Positions 39,928 to 51,532 are shown, counted from the stretch's first letter. The stretch: 64,000 nt of DNA from Marinifilum sp. N1E240 (GCF_009295825.1 NZ_WHKF01000004.1:1-64000), one strand, 5' to 3'. The notes: a model not told the origin generated them from the letters alone. Made by a program: numbers and translations.

Positions 39928-40713
39928 TTAAATATTTAAACTGCCAGAAAAAACTTTTGTTGCAGGACCAATTAACCAAATATCATTAATATTTTGCGAA
40001 TCTATTTTATTGAAATGCACTGCGAGTTTTCCACCTTTTGTGTTGATTTTAAAGCTGTTTGAGTTTTTTATTGCGCCGGCACTAATAGCAGAAGCAACAA
40101 CCCCAGTTCCACAAGAATAAGTTTCATCTTCAACCCCACGCTCATAAGTGCTAACTTGAATTTCGTTGTTCTTAAAGGAAACAAAATTTACATTAGTTCC
40201 TTCTGCAGCAAACCTATCGTTGTACCGAATGGCTTTTCCGTTTGAATAGGTATCAAAATCATCATGATTTTGAATAAACTGTACAAAATGTGGTGATCCT
40301 GTATTCATGAAAAATGAATCACCAATTTTTTCAATTCCGGAAACATTTATCATTTTTAAGCTTATCTGAACAAAGTTATTTTTATCTTCAACTTTCGCTT
40401 CATGTTCGCCATCTACAGCAATAAATGTTGTTTCATTTTTGATAATGCCTAAATGATAGGCAAAAGCAACAATGCATCTTCCACCATTTCCACACATGCT
40501 GGCTTCTTTACCATCTGAATTGAAATATCTCATTCTAAAATCATAACCTTTTGCATCTTCTAATAGCATTAATCCATCTGCACCAATACCAAATCTTCTA
40601 TGGCATAATTGTTCAATTAATTTAATATTGTCGGGTGAAATAATACCATTGCGGTTATCTATTAGTACAAAGTCGTTTCCGGTACCTTGGTATTTAGAGA
40701 ATTCAATCTGCAT
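39928..40713 (-). CDS. dapF: Diaminopimelate epimerase
   Basis: 261 residues from the ATG at 40713 (MQIEFSKYQGTGNDFVLIDN is the canonical start; the open frame to 40764 adds 17 non-conserved residues). The two catalytic cysteines are Cys74 in MCGNGGRC and Cys201 in YSCGTGVVAS. It converts LL- to meso-diaminopimelate for peptidoglycan and lysine synthesis, in the cytoplasm. The hybrid kinase gene follows after 15 bases, an unusual partner. Confidence 0.97.
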   Translation of the reverse strand: MQIEFSKYQGTGNDFVLIDNRNGIISPDNIKLIEQLCHRRFGIGADGLMLLEDAKGYDFRMRYFNSDGKEASMCGNGGRCIVAFAYHLGIIKNETTFIAVDGEHEAKVEDKNNFVQISLKMINVSGIEKIGDSFFMNTGSPHFVQFIQNHDDFDTYSNGKAIRYNDRFAAEGTNVNFVSFKNNEIQVSTYERGVEDETYSCGTGVVASAISAGAIKNSNSFKINTKGGKLAVHFNKIDSQNINDIWLIGPATKVFSGSLNI

Positions 40714-40998
40714 TTTGTCTAAAATCGTGTTAAGAAGTGTTAAATACGTTAAAATGAAAAACACTTATGAACTTATATCGTTACAATTGTAGTATAAAAG
40801 TAAGAATCTTATTGGGATAACCTTATTTGGAGTACTTGAAAAGTTTAAGAATTTGATGGGAACTAAATCAGTTTAGTTTCACTCTAAATTATTGTTGATT
40901 AAATGAGTTTGTTTTTGTAACTTTTTATGTTCTAAATGTAATGTTTTGTTCAAGTAAGGTTAATTCTTAGTTGTTGACATTTAAAAATAGTATTGCAA

Positions 40999-42447
40999 AT
41001 GAAGATTAAGGCATTTTTTGGAAGATTTTTAACTGCTCTATTTGGTGGTGGAATTGCTATTATTTTGTTTATTCTTTTTGTGGATAGAAATGAGAAGATT
41101 GTAACAGTTACAGAACCACGTACCATACAGTTGGCAGGAATTTCTCAAAACGCAACTGGTTCTATTGATTTAACGGTAGCTGCAGAATCATCGGTAAAAT
41201 CGGTTGTTCATATAACAACAATATATACCAACGAAGAATATCAATCGAATCCGTTTTACGATTTTTTATTCGGAAATAGCAAAAGAGGAGCTCAGTCTCA
41301 GCCTTCAATGGGATCAGGGTCTGGTGTTATTATTTCCGATGATGGATATATTGTAACAAATAATCATGTTGTTCGTGGATCAAATGTGATTACCGTTGTT
41401 CTTCAGGATAAAAGATCATACGAAGCAAAATTGATTGGACAGGATCCGTATACAGATTTAGCATTGATTAAAATTGATGAAGAAGATTTGCCAAGTATGG
41501 CATTTGGTAATTCAGATAACCTTAAACTCGGAGAATGGGTTTTGGCTGTAGGCAATCCATTTAATTTAACTTCGACAGTAACTGCTGGAATTATTAGTGC
41601 GAAGGCGCGAAACCTTGGAATCATGAACAACAGAATGAGTATTGAGTCTTTTTTGCAGACTGATGCGGCAGTGAATCCAGGCAATAGTGGAGGAGCTTTG
41701 GTTGATGTGCAAGGAAGACTAGTAGGAATTAATACGGCAATAGAATCGAGAACTGGATCTTACTCTGGTTATTCCTTTGCAATTCCAGTTGCTATTGTAG
41801 AAAAAGTAATTGCAGATTTAAAAGAATTTGGTCAGGTGCAGCGCGCAGTACTAGGTGTATCAATTCAAACTGTTGATGCTAGATTGGCTGAAAGATTGAA
41901 AAGTGAGAAAATAGAAGGAGTTTATATATCTGGATTAACTGAAGAAAGTGCTGCAAAAGAATCTGGTATTAAGCAAGGAGACGTTATATTGTCTATAAAT
42001 GGGAAAAATGTTAACTCAAGTTCTGAGCTTCAGGAGCAGGTTAGCAAGTACCGTCCGGGTGATGAAATTGAAGTATTAATAAAAAGAGATGAGAAAAGGA
42101 AACAATTTAATGTAGTCTTACGTAATAGGTTAGGAAATACAAAGGTCATTAAACCAAGTGATTTAGCTTTTCTGGGAGCCGATTTCGAACCAATAACATC
42201 AAAAGAGAAGTATCGACTTCAAATAAACAGAGGAGTTAAGGTGAAGAATCTGCGAAGTGGGAAGTTAAAGGAAGAAAATGTAAAAGAAGGATTTATTATT
42301 TATAAAATTAATAATACTCCAATTTATAAAGTTAATGATATTAAAGTAGCGATTGAAGATGTAAAGGATGGAGGTATTTTTATTTCTGGAATTTACCCTA
42401 ATGGAAGTGTTAAGTATTATGCATTCTCCTTAAAGGATGAAAAATAA
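40999..42447 (+). CDS. HtrA/DegP-family periplasmic serine protease
   Basis: 482 residues from the ATG at 40999. An N-terminal hydrophobic segment (~8-28) acts as leader or anchor. The trypsin-like domain has His123 (TNNHVVRG), Asp153 (DPYTDLALIKI) and Ser230 (VNPGNSGGALVD). PDZ1 follows at ~270-370 (GLTEESAAKESGIKQGDVILSINGKNV, YRPGDEIEVLIKR), and a shorter, divergent PDZ2 reaches the C terminus. It degrades or chaperones misfolded envelope proteins. The gene lies 114 bases upstream of the sigma factor gene, which has its own promoter. Confidence 0.95.
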   Translation: MKIKAFFGRFLTALFGGGIAIILFILFVDRNEKIVTVTEPRTIQLAGISQNATGSIDLTVAAESSVKSVVHITTIYTNEEYQSNPFYDFLFGNSKRGAQSQPSMGSGSGVIISDDGYIVTNNHVVRGSNVITVVLQDKRSYEAKLIGQDPYTDLALIKIDEEDLPSMAFGNSDNLKLGEWVLAVGNPFNLTSTVTAGIISAKARNLGIMNNRMSIESFLQTDAAVNPGNSGGALVDVQGRLVGINTAIESRTGSYSGYSFAIPVAIVEKVIADLKEFGQVQRAVLGVSIQTVDARLAERLKSEKIEGVYISGLTEESAAKESGIKQGDVILSINGKNVNSSSELQEQVSKYRPGDEIEVLIKRDEKRKQFNVVLRNRLGNTKVIKPSDLAFLGADFEPITSKEKYRLQINRGVKVKNLRSGKLKEENVKEGFIIYKINNTPIYKVNDIKVAIEDVKDGGIFISGIYPNGSVKYYAFSLKDEK

Positions 42448-42502
42448 AAATGATAGTATCAAACGAGAAAAATATAAATATTTGAATAAAATGACAATTA
42501 AT

Positions 42503-42534
42503 TTTGACTTTTTTTATTAAAAAGTTTAATTTTG
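42503..42534 (+). promoter_or_regulatory. Promoter of the primary sigma factor gene
   Basis: TTTG (42503-42506), a 20-base spacer and TAATTTTG (42527-42534) form one of the best Bacteroidota-type promoters in the window, 27 bases before the ATG. Confidence 0.7.
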
Positions 42535-42561
42535 CGGCATATTTTCGATTGAAAAGGGACT

Positions 42562-43422
42562 ATGAGACAATTAAAGATAACTAAATCAATTACCAATCGT
42601 GAGAGTGCGTCTTTGGACAAGTACTTGCAAGAGATTGGTAAAGAAGATCTTATTACAGTAGAAGAAGAAGTTGAATTGGCGCAGCGTATCAAAAAAGGCG
42701 ACCAAAGAGCTTTGGAGAAATTAACCAGAGCGAATTTGCGTTTCGTTGTTTCTGTAGCTAAGCAGTATCAAAATCAAGGTTTGAGTCTTCCTGACTTGAT
42801 CAATGAAGGTAACTTGGGTTTGATTAAAGCAGCAGAAAAATTTGATGAAACTCGTGGTTTCAAATTCATTTCTTATGCTGTATGGTGGATTCGTCAGTCT
42901 ATCCTTCAGGCTTTGGCAGAACAGTCTCGAATTGTACGATTACCATTGAACCAGGTTGGTTCGTTGAATAAAATCAACAAAGCATTTTCGAAATTCGAGC
43001 AAGAACATGAAAGAAAGCCATCTCCTGAAGAATTAGCCGATTCCCTAGAATTACCTGCAGATAAGGTTGCAGATACTCTACGTGTTTCTGGTCGTCACAT
43101 TTCTGTTGATGCTCCGTTTGTTGACGGAGAGGATAACAGTTTGTTGGATGTTTTGGTGAATGATGATTCTCCAATCGCCGACAGAAGTCTCTTGAATGAA
43201 TCATTAACCAGAGAAATTGATAGAGCTTTAGCTACTCTTACAGAGAGAGAAAGCGATATAATAAAACTTTTCTTTGGAATTGGAATTCAAGAAATGACCT
43301 TGGAAGAAATTGGCGAAAAATTTGGTTTGACTCGCGAGCGTGTGCGTCAGATTAAAGAAAAAGCGATTCGTCGTTTACGTCACACTTCCAGAAGCAAGTT
43401 GTTGAAATCATATTTGGGATAA
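42562..43422 (+). CDS. rpoD: Primary RNA polymerase sigma factor (RpoD/SigA)
   Basis: 286 residues: the short sigma-70 form of Bacteroidota lacking region 1.1. Region 1.2 is visible ([27 protein letters not shown]). Regions 2.1-2.4 include [31 protein letters not shown] and [24 protein letters not shown]. Region 3 follows, and region 4.2 carries the helix-turn-helix [20 protein letters not shown]. It directs RNA polymerase to the TAnnTTTG/-33 TTG promoters seen throughout this window. The gene is monocistronic. Confidence 0.97.
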   Translation: MRQLKITKSITNRESASLDKYLQEIGKEDLITVEEEVELAQRIKKGDQRALEKLTRANLRFVVSVAKQYQNQGLSLPDLINEGNLGLIKAAEKFDETRGFKFISYAVWWIRQSILQALAEQSRIVRLPLNQVGSLNKINKAFSKFEQEHERKPSPEELADSLELPADKVADTLRVSGRHISVDAPFVDGEDNSLLDVLVNDDSPIADRSLLNESLTREIDRALATLTERESDIIKLFFGIGIQEMTLEEIGEKFGLTRERVRQIKEKAIRRLRHTSRSKLLKSYLG

Positions 43423-43443
43423 CAGATCCCTAGAGATAACTGA

Positions 43444-43470
43444 AGCAGTTTCGAAAGAAACTGCTTTTTT
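43444..43470 (+). terminator. rpoD terminator
   Basis: AGCAGTTTC-GAAA-GAAACTGCT hairpin with a GNRA tetraloop followed by TTTTT. Confidence 0.93.
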
Positions 43471-43483
43471 ATTGCCTCAAATT

Positions 43484-45493
<2,010 letters not shown>

Positions 45494-45565
45494 GCAGCAC
45501 TTTTCAATCGTTTCTATTCTGAATTGCTAAAATAGAGAAACAATGCGAACCATGGAATGTTTTCC

Positions 45566-45600
45566 CAATAAAAATGCCGATTGCATATTACAATCGGCAT
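45566..45600 (-). terminator. Terminator of the HAD/endonuclease operon
   Basis: Perfect 10-bp stem ATGCCGATTG/CAATCGGCAT with a seven-base loop; a T-run (TTTTATT) follows on the minus strand, 22 bases after the endonuclease stop. Confidence 0.85.
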
Positions 45601-45621
45601 CCTAAATATTTTAATAGAATT

Positions 45622-46635
45622 TTATTTTTTTAATTTGAAATATACTGGGAAGTGATCGCTGTATCCTCCGTAGTATTTAGGACCTGCAAAAGTTCTGCTT
45701 GGCAGATAAACGCCATCTTTATTTTTATAGCAAATCCATTCTTCTTTGAATATGCTTCCAGCATTGTAATCGGTATGTAAACCCTTTTTTGAATTGATTA
45801 AAGCATTGGAAACAATTAAATGATCAAGCATATTCCAGTTGCCTCTGTAGTTGTATGTTCCTTTCCCTTCAGCTTTTAAATCATACATTAAATTGTACAA
45901 ATCGCTAGCTTTATCTGCATTTTTGTTGTTCGTTGCTACCAAACTTTCAGTTACGGAAACATTATTTGGCTCATCATTAAAATCACCCATAATAATGATT
46001 TTCGCATTTTCATTTTTATTTTGAATATTCTCTACTGCATTTTTTAATTGTTCAGCTACAAAAACTCTGTTCTTTTCAGATTTTTCCTGTCCTCCTCTTC
46101 TCGATGGCCAATGATTTACAAAAATATGCAATGTGTCTTTTTCCATAATTCCTTTCACATGTAAAATGTCTCTGGTTTCATATTCAGGTTCCCATGGAAA
46201 TTCAATATCGATTACATTGTGATTTAGATAGGTAAAATCATCTTTTTTATACAAAAGGGCACAATCAATACCTCTTTTATCAGGACTTTCAGTGTGAGCA
46301 ATGCCATAATTACCAGTCTCTAATCCTTTTTGTACTTTTAAATCTTCCAGAACAGTTCTGTTTTCTACTTCGCACAATCCTATTACCGACGGTAAGTTTA
46401 CGGTATCGATAGTAGATAATACATTTGCTAATTTTTCTAGTTTGTTTAAATACCTTTTCGAATCGTATTTTAATTTCCCTTCTGGAGTAAAATCATCATC
46501 CCATTTGATTGGATCATTAATTGTGTCAAATAGGTTTTCTACATTGTAAAAGGCAATCGTGTACTCTTTCTTTTCAACCTTACATGAGTATAGTAGTAAT
46601 GCTACTGGAATAATGAAAAGTAATTTTTTTAACAT
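45622..46635 (-). CDS. Endonuclease/exonuclease/phosphatase-family lipoprotein
   Basis: 337 residues. A lipoprotein leader ends LYSC (Cys18). The EEP (DNase I-like) fold is shown by TIAFYNVENLFD, LCEVENRTVLEDL, FVNHWPSRRGG, IIMGDFNDEPN and the closing GYSDHFPVYF. These are the metal-binding and catalytic Asn/Glu/His/Asp positions of the family. Substrates range from nucleic acids to phospholipids and inositol phosphates; an envelope-anchored bacterial member may recycle extracellular nucleic acid or phosphate. It follows the HAD gene by nine bases. Confidence 0.93.
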   Translation of the reverse strand: MLKKLLFIIPVALLLYSCKVEKKEYTIAFYNVENLFDTINDPIKWDDDFTPEGKLKYDSKRYLNKLEKLANVLSTIDTVNLPSVIGLCEVENRTVLEDLKVQKGLETGNYGIAHTESPDKRGIDCALLYKKDDFTYLNHNVIDIEFPWEPEYETRDILHVKGIMEKDTLHIFVNHWPSRRGGQEKSEKNRVFVAEQLKNAVENIQNKNENAKIIIMGDFNDEPNNVSVTESLVATNNKNADKASDLYNLMYDLKAEGKGTYNYRGNWNMLDHLIVSNALINSKKGLHTDYNAGSIFKEEWICYKNKDGVYLPSRTFAGPKYYGGYSDHFPVYFKLKK

Positions 46636-46644
46636 GATATGGTA

Positions 46645-47238
46645 TTATTGATTTAAGTAAAAAGGAGTTACATCAGTAACCATCATTCCAGCCGATTTTG
46701 CAGCTTGTATACCCAATATAGCATCTTCAAAAACCTGACAATTTTCAGGTGCAATTCCCATTAGACTGGCACATTTTAAAAATGTTTCAGGTTCTGGTTT
46801 GTGTTTTTCCACATCATCAGCACTCACCAAAATAGGAATGTATTTATCCAATCCCAAAAGTTTCATTGTATCTGCTGCAATGTTTCTTTTTCCACCAGTT
46901 CCTACCGCCATGGGTAAGATGTTATGGTACTTGTATACAAGATCGCATACCGCTTTAATTTCGTTTATTTTATGCATATCCTTTGCAAAAAATTCTTCTT
47001 TAATAGTGGAGAATTCTTGCGGATCAATAGAATGGTTATTTTTTTCGTTTAGCAAATTAATAATTTTGGAGGATGGCATTCCTGCACAGCTTAGTAAGAA
47101 ATCATTACTATAATCCACTCCCATTATTTTAGCAGTCTTTTCCCAAGATTCAAAATGAATAGGCATTGTATCAGCTAAAGTTCCATCCAAATCAAAAATT
47201 AATGCTTTTGTATTGCTATATATTTCTATCGATTTCAT
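46645..47238 (-). CDS. HAD-family phosphatase (beta-phosphoglucomutase/YqaB-like)
   Basis: 197 residues. Motif I is IFDLDGTLADT (nucleophile Asp16, acid/base Asp18), followed by an alpha-helical C1 cap (~20-90). Motif II is AVGTGG and motif III/IV is KHKPEPETF...CQVFEDAILGIQAAKSAGM. The layout matches small sugar-phosphate HADs such as E. coli YqaB (fructose-1-phosphate phosphatase) and beta-phosphoglucomutase; the exact sugar phosphate is not determined. Likely in an operon with the downstream endonuclease lipoprotein. Confidence 0.9.
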   Translation of the reverse strand: MKSIEIYSNTKALIFDLDGTLADTMPIHFESWEKTAKIMGVDYSNDFLLSCAGMPSSKIINLLNEKNNHSIDPQEFSTIKEEFFAKDMHKINEIKAVCDLVYKYHNILPMAVGTGGKRNIAADTMKLLGLDKYIPILVSADDVEKHKPEPETFLKCASLMGIAPENCQVFEDAILGIQAAKSAGMMVTDVTPFYLNQ

Positions 47239-47558
47239 TATCTAACTATTTTTCTTGTTCAACTTCACAAATGATTTTTGAGATTAACTATCCCTTATCT
47301 GGCAATTAAATAATCGGAACAGAACCGATAGAAAAGGAAGCCCAAATTATTAAATATTTTTCAAATAATTGCATGCAGAACTTTATAATTTAGTTCTGTT
47401 TTGAATAAGGAAAAATATCCTGAAAAACAGTGTGTTGTACTGAGGGTGTATTTGTTGTTCTCGTTTATATTTTATAATTTTCAATCGATTTGGAAAACAT
47501 TTTTGAGGAACTAACGTTTTTAAGGAGTGTTATTGGAGTAAGAATTAAAAGAGAGGAT
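47239..47558. other. 320-bp divergent intergenic region (HAD / 120-aa secreted protein)
   Basis: Holds one inverted repeat, CAGAACT-n9-AGTTCTG, at 47376-47398. The open frame running from 47490 into the following gene is read here as non-coding because the true leader starts at 47559. No gene or strong promoter box is seen. Confidence 0.5.
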
Positions 47559-47921
47559 ATGAAGATTGTACAAGGAAGTTTGATTCTACTATTTATATTT
47601 ATAAGTTCTACACTTAGTGCTAAGAGTTTTTCTGTGGCTGAAAAAAGAGCTGATCTAATCACCGATTGGATGGAGAAAAAACTCGAATTGAATTCTGAGC
47701 AAACATCTAAAGTGAAAGTATTAAATTTGGAATGTGAGAAGGAAATTGAAAGGTTAACTTCGGAAAAAGATGGTTTTCTATGTATGCAAGCAGTAAGAGA
47801 TAGTTTGTTACAAAAAGAAAATAATTTTAAGGAAATTCTTACAACTCAGCAGTTGACAAGTTACAGGAAGAATAAATGTGAATTAAAAGAAAAACTCAAG
47901 AAATTGTTTAAACGACTTTAA
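47559..47921 (+). CDS. Small secreted helical protein, Spy/CpxP-like layout
   Basis: 120 residues from the ATG at 47559, chosen because GAGAGG precedes it and it begins the signal peptide (MKIVQGSLILLFIFISSTLSA). The mature protein is almost entirely charged helix: ITDWMEKKLELNSEQTSKVK, then ILTTQQLTSYRKNK near the end. The L-x-x-x-Q repeats and the L-T-x-x-Q-like element recall LTXXQ (Spy/CpxP) periplasmic chaperones and similar short Bacteroidota proteins, but similarity is too weak for a firm call. A strong terminator follows. Confidence 0.75.
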   Translation: MKIVQGSLILLFIFISSTLSAKSFSVAEKRADLITDWMEKKLELNSEQTSKVKVLNLECEKEIERLTSEKDGFLCMQAVRDSLLQKENNFKEILTTQQLTSYRKNKCELKEKLKKLFKRL

Positions 47922-47941
47922 TGCTTATAGTAATATATATC

Positions 47942-47971
47942 AATCCCAATCATTAACGATTGGGATTTTTT
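47942..47971 (+). terminator. Terminator of the 120-aa secreted protein gene
   Basis: AATCCCAATC/GATTGGGATT stem with an ATTAAC loop and a run of six Ts. Confidence 0.92.
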
Positions 47972-48029
47972 AATGGTAAAATGATTAAAAAAGAAAAAAA
48001 GATAAAAAAATCTGAAAAAAGATGAGCTT

Positions 48030-48045
48030 TGTAACATCCGTTACA
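48030..48045 (+). promoter_or_regulatory. CRP/FNR-type (HcpR-like) operator upstream of hcp
   Basis: TGTAAC-ATCC-GTTACA is a perfect 6-4-6 inverted repeat of the CRP/FNR half-site type. Its centre (48037.5) lies about 42 bases upstream of the start site implied by the -7-like box at 48067-48074, the class II activator position. HcpR-type CRP/FNR regulators control hcp in several anaerobes; no such regulator gene is in the window. Confidence 0.7.
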
Positions 48046-48066
48046 CTTTTTGGAAATCTCTTGTCG

Positions 48067-48074
48067 CATATTTG
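48067..48074 (+). promoter_or_regulatory. Putative -7 box of hcp
   Basis: CATATTTG matches TAnnTTTG at five of the six fixed positions (first T is C). No good -33 box is present, as expected for an activator-dependent promoter. The leader would be ~85 bases. Confidence 0.45.
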
Positions 48075-48163
48075 TGGTGTCAAAGGGAGAGAATATTACG
48101 AGAAGCTCCTTTGATTTTTGTAACTTGAATAATCAAATATCAATAACACTAAAATATAATATT

Positions 48164-49810
48164 ATGAGCATGTTTTGTTATCAATGTCAGGAAGCAGCTA
48201 AAGGAACTGGCTGTACAGTAAAAGGAGTTTGTGGTAAAACCGATGAGGTTGCAAACATTCAAGATCTTTTGATGTACGTGATGAAAGGAATTTCTCAGTA
48301 CAGTACTCTAGCACGTGAAGCTGGTGTTGAAAATGAAAAAGTTAATCATTACATCATGACTGGTTTGTTCATGACTATTACCAATGCTAACTTCGATAAA
48401 GTAAAATTTGTTGAGTTCATTCGCGAAGGTCTTAGATTAAAGGAAGAAATTAAAAATCAAGCTGAAGAGGCTGGCGTTTCTTTCGGTGAACTTCACCATT
48501 CTGCAACATGGTTTGCTGAAACAGAGAATGACTTTGATGCAAAAGCTCGTGTAGTTGGTATTTTGGCTACAGAAAACGAAGATGTTAGATCATTAAGAGA
48601 ATTATTAATTTACGGATTGAAAGGTTTTGCAGCTTATGCAGAGCATGCTTACAACTTAGGTCTTGAAAAAGTTGAAATGTATGCATTCATGCAAAAAGCA
48701 CTTAAAGCTACCACTGACGATACATTATCTGCTGATGATTTAGTAGCTCTTGTTATGGAGTGTGGTGCTAACGGTGTAACTGCTATGGCAACTCTTGACG
48801 AAGCAAATACAACTGCTTATGGTAACCCGGAAATTACTGAAGTAAATATCGGAGTTTCTAACAAGCCAGGTATCCTAATTTCAGGTCACGATCTTAAGGA
48901 TATGGAAGATTTATTGAAGCAAACTGAAGGAACAGGTGTTGATGTTTACACTCACTCTGAGATGTTACCAGCTAACTACTACCCAGCATTCAAAAAGTAT
49001 GAGCACTTTGTAGGTAACTATGGAAATGCATGGTGGAAGCAAAACGAAGAGTTTGAAACTTTTAACGGACCTATCTTGTTTACTACTAACTGTATTGTTC
49101 CTCCAAAGGCAAACTCTACATACCAAGATAAAGTATATACTACAGGAGCATCTGGTTTCCCAGGATTCAAGCACATTACTGCTGATGAAAATGGAAAGAA
49201 AGATTTCTCTGAAATTATCGAGGTGGCTAAGAAATGTGCTGCTCCAACTGAGATTGAAAATGGTTCTATCGTTGGAGGTTTTGCTCACAACCAGGTGATG
49301 CAATTAGCTGACAAAGTTGTTGACGCTGTTAAGACTGGTGCTATTCGTAAGTTCTTTGTAATGGCAGGTTGCGATGGTAGAATGAAAGGTCGTGATTACT
49401 ATACTGAATTTGCTGCTGCTTTACCACAAGATACTGTAATCTTGACTGCAGGTTGTGCTAAGTACCGTTATAACAAGCTTGAGCTTGGTGATATCGGAGG
49501 TATTCCAAGAGTATTAGATGCAGGTCAATGTAACGACTCTTATTCATTAGCAGTTATCGCATTGAAATTGAAGGAAGTATTTGAATTGAACGATATCAAT
49601 GAGTTGCCAATTGCGTATAACATTGCATGGTACGAGCAAAAAGCGGTTATCGTATTGCTAGCACTTCTTTCTTTAGGTGTTAAGAACATTCACCTAGGAC
49701 CTACATTGCCAGCTTTCCTTTCTCCAAACGTAGCTAAAGTATTAATTGATACATTCGGAATTGGCGGAATCGGTACTGTAGATGAAGACATGAAAATGTT
49801 CTTGAACTAG
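48164..49810 (+). CDS. hcp: Hybrid cluster protein (hydroxylamine reductase / NO reductase)
   Basis: 548 residues from the ATG at 48164; the frame extends upstream to 48050 but those codons overlap the promoter. The N terminus [17 protein letters not shown] plus VCGK gives Cys5-x2-Cys8-x8-Cys17-x5-Cys23, the class I arrangement for a [4Fe-4S] cubane. Ligands of the 4Fe-2S-2O hybrid cluster appear in [33 protein letters not shown] and [11 protein letters not shown]. It reduces NO or hydroxylamine under nitrosative stress in anaerobes and is cytoplasmic. No Hcr reductase gene is adjacent. Two tandem terminators follow. Confidence 0.98.
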   Translation: MSMFCYQCQEAAKGTGCTVKGVCGKTDEVANIQDLLMYVMKGISQYSTLAREAGVENEKVNHYIMTGLFMTITNANFDKVKFVEFIREGLRLKEEIKNQAEEAGVSFGELHHSATWFAETENDFDAKARVVGILATENEDVRSLRELLIYGLKGFAAYAEHAYNLGLEKVEMYAFMQKALKATTDDTLSADDLVALVMECGANGVTAMATLDEANTTAYGNPEITEVNIGVSNKPGILISGHDLKDMEDLLKQTEGTGVDVYTHSEMLPANYYPAFKKYEHFVGNYGNAWWKQNEEFETFNGPILFTTNCIVPPKANSTYQDKVYTTGASGFPGFKHITADENGKKDFSEIIEVAKKCAAPTEIENGSIVGGFAHNQVMQLADKVVDAVKTGAIRKFFVMAGCDGRMKGRDYYTEFAAALPQDTVILTAGCAKYRYNKLELGDIGGIPRVLDAGQCNDSYSLAVIALKLKEVFELNDINELPIAYNIAWYEQKAVIVLLALLSLGVKNIHLGPTLPAFLSPNVAKVLIDTFGIGGIGTVDEDMKMFLN

Positions 49811-49830
49811 TAGAGTTTCAAACTATATAA

Positions 49831-49892
49831 AAAAGCATTCTGGATTTGGGTTAGGAACGAGGAGTTTTTGTTTCCGGAATGCTTTTACTTTG
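49831..49892 (+). terminator. hcp terminator 1
   Basis: AAAAGCATTCTGGA (49831-49844) pairs with TCCGGAATGCTTTT (49873-49886), with one G-U and a long loop. Confidence 0.72.
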
Positions 49893-49936
49893 ATCTAATT
49901 TTTATTGAATTAGAAAGATTTTAGGGTTAGAAGAAT

Positions 49937-49982
49937 ACTGCCTGATTAGTACTTGTAGAAGTTCTTTTCAGGCAGTTTTTTG
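49937..49982 (+). terminator. hcp terminator 2
   Basis: ACTGCCTGA/TCAGGCAGT stem with an inner AGTACTT/AAGTTCT helix, then six Ts. Confidence 0.82.
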
Positions 49983-50014
49983 TTTTACTATCTTGTACAA
50001 ATTAAACAGATTAA

Positions 50015-51532
50015 ATGGCTGCCAATAAAACTATCTCTTTTCTAAAAAAGTATCACAAGTATCCTTCTCTTGTTTTTACCTTATTCATTATCTTTTTTTC
50101 CATTTCGGGGATCATTATGAATCATCGTTCTCTATTTTCGTCTATTGATGTGAATAGAAGGTATTTGGGAAACGAGTATCAGTATAAGAATTGGAACAAG
50201 GCTGCTGTAAAATCAGCTATTCAATTGAATGGAGACACTGTATTAATTTATGGGAATATTGGTGTTTGGAAAACATCGGATAATTTTCGAACCTATTCTG
50301 ATTATAATAGTGGATTTCCAAAGGGGGTAGATAATAGAAAGATTGAGAAAATGATTCGGACCTCCTCAGGTGAAATTTATGCAGGTACTTTATTTGGTCT
50401 GTATCAATTAGTGAATCAGAAATGGAATAAGATTGAATTGCCTGTAGATGAAATGCGGGTTGTCGATTTAATGGAAGTTGATTCGAATTTGTATGTCCTA
50501 ACCAGAAGCAATTTGTTAAAACAAAGCGAATCAGGATTTCAGCTTATTGAAATTCAGGCAAGTGACGATTATGACGGGAAAACAAGTGTGTTTAGAACCC
50601 TTTGGGAGATTCACAGTGGTGAAGCATTTGGAATATTAGGAAAACTATTTGTTGATTTTCTTGGACTTGTATTTTTATTTTTGAGTTTCAGCGGACTGGT
50701 TTATTTTCTATTTCCCAAATGGATTAAACGCATTAAGAAAAGAGGAGGAATTGCCAAAAGGAAAGTTCGTTTTCTGAAATTCAATTTGAAGTGGCACAAT
50801 CATTTGGGAAACTGGTTAATCATTTTTTTAATTTTAAGCACTCTTACTGGAATGTTCTTAAGACCTCCACTATTGATTGCTATTGCAAGTGGACGTGTTG
50901 ATAAAATTCCTTTCACTCACCTCGATCACCCCAATCCATGGTACGATCAGTTAAGAAGAGTACTTTTTGATGAGGAATTGAATCGTATTGTTCTGGCTAC
51001 CAACGAAGGAATTTACTATAGTGATGATTTCTTTACATTACCTCCACAAAAATACTTAGCTCAACCACCATTATCGGTTATGGGAGTTAATGTGCTTGAG
51101 AAAACCGGCAAAGGACAATATCTGGTAGGTTCTTTTAGTGGGATATTTTACTGGATGCCCGAAAGAAATTTGGTATTCGATTATATTACCAAAAAACCAC
51201 ATGTCCCGGTTAAAAGAATGGGACCTCCAATTGCATCTCACCCAATTGCGGGATATTTAAAAGATGCCGAGGGGAAGGAAATATTATTCGATTACAATCT
51301 TGGAGCAGGCAATCTTTCCGACAATAGTGGTTTTCCTCAAATGCCTCAGGAAATAGAAAGTAGTCGGATGTCATTATGGAATCTTTGCCTAGAGATCCAT
51401 ACCGGAAGAATTTATCAATACATCTTTGGTAAATTTTATATTCTTTTTATTCCCATTGCAGGTTTATCCATTTTATGGATTTTGATAGTTGGTTATTTGC
51501 TATATAGAAAACAGAGAAAAAGAAGTGCGTGA
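50015..51532 (+). CDS. PepSY-domain membrane protein with extracytoplasmic propeller-like segments
   Basis: 505 residues with four membrane helices (~18-36, ~212-232, ~265-285, ~475-497), the PepSY_TM layout. Histidines line the membrane faces: H14 (KYHKYP), H37 (MNHRSL), one in EIHSGEAFG near 200, a pair in KWHNHLGNW near 260, and one in EIHTGRIYQ near 461. This resembles PepSY-type iron-uptake or ferric-reductase proteins and may hold haem. The two loops outside carry repeats such as GVWKTSDNF, GTLFGLYQL, NEGIYYSDDF and GSFSGIFYWMPE that read like two-component propeller blades, an unusual addition. Single gene with terminators on both sides. Confidence 0.82.
   Translation: MAANKTISFLKKYHKYPSLVFTLFIIFFSISGIIMNHRSLFSSIDVNRRYLGNEYQYKNWNKAAVKSAIQLNGDTVLIYGNIGVWKTSDNFRTYSDYNSGFPKGVDNRKIEKMIRTSSGEIYAGTLFGLYQLVNQKWNKIELPVDEMRVVDLMEVDSNLYVLTRSNLLKQSESGFQLIEIQASDDYDGKTSVFRTLWEIHSGEAFGILGKLFVDFLGLVFLFLSFSGLVYFLFPKWIKRIKKRGGIAKRKVRFLKFNLKWHNHLGNWLIIFLILSTLTGMFLRPPLLIAIASGRVDKIPFTHLDHPNPWYDQLRRVLFDEELNRIVLATNEGIYYSDDFFTLPPQKYLAQPPLSVMGVNVLEKTGKGQYLVGSFSGIFYWMPERNLVFDYITKKPHVPVKRMGPPIASHPIAGYLKDAEGKEILFDYNLGAGNLSDNSGFPQMPQEIESSRMSLWNLCLEIHTGRIYQYIFGKFYILFIPIAGLSILWILIVGYLLYRKQRKRSA

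Noticed and set aside
47490-47558. 23-residue extension of the small secreted protein
   Set aside because: It would precede the signal peptide; the ATG at 47559 has GAGAGG upstream.
48050-48163. 38-residue extension of Hcp
   Set aside because: It overlaps the promoter and lies before the conserved MSMFCYQCQ start.
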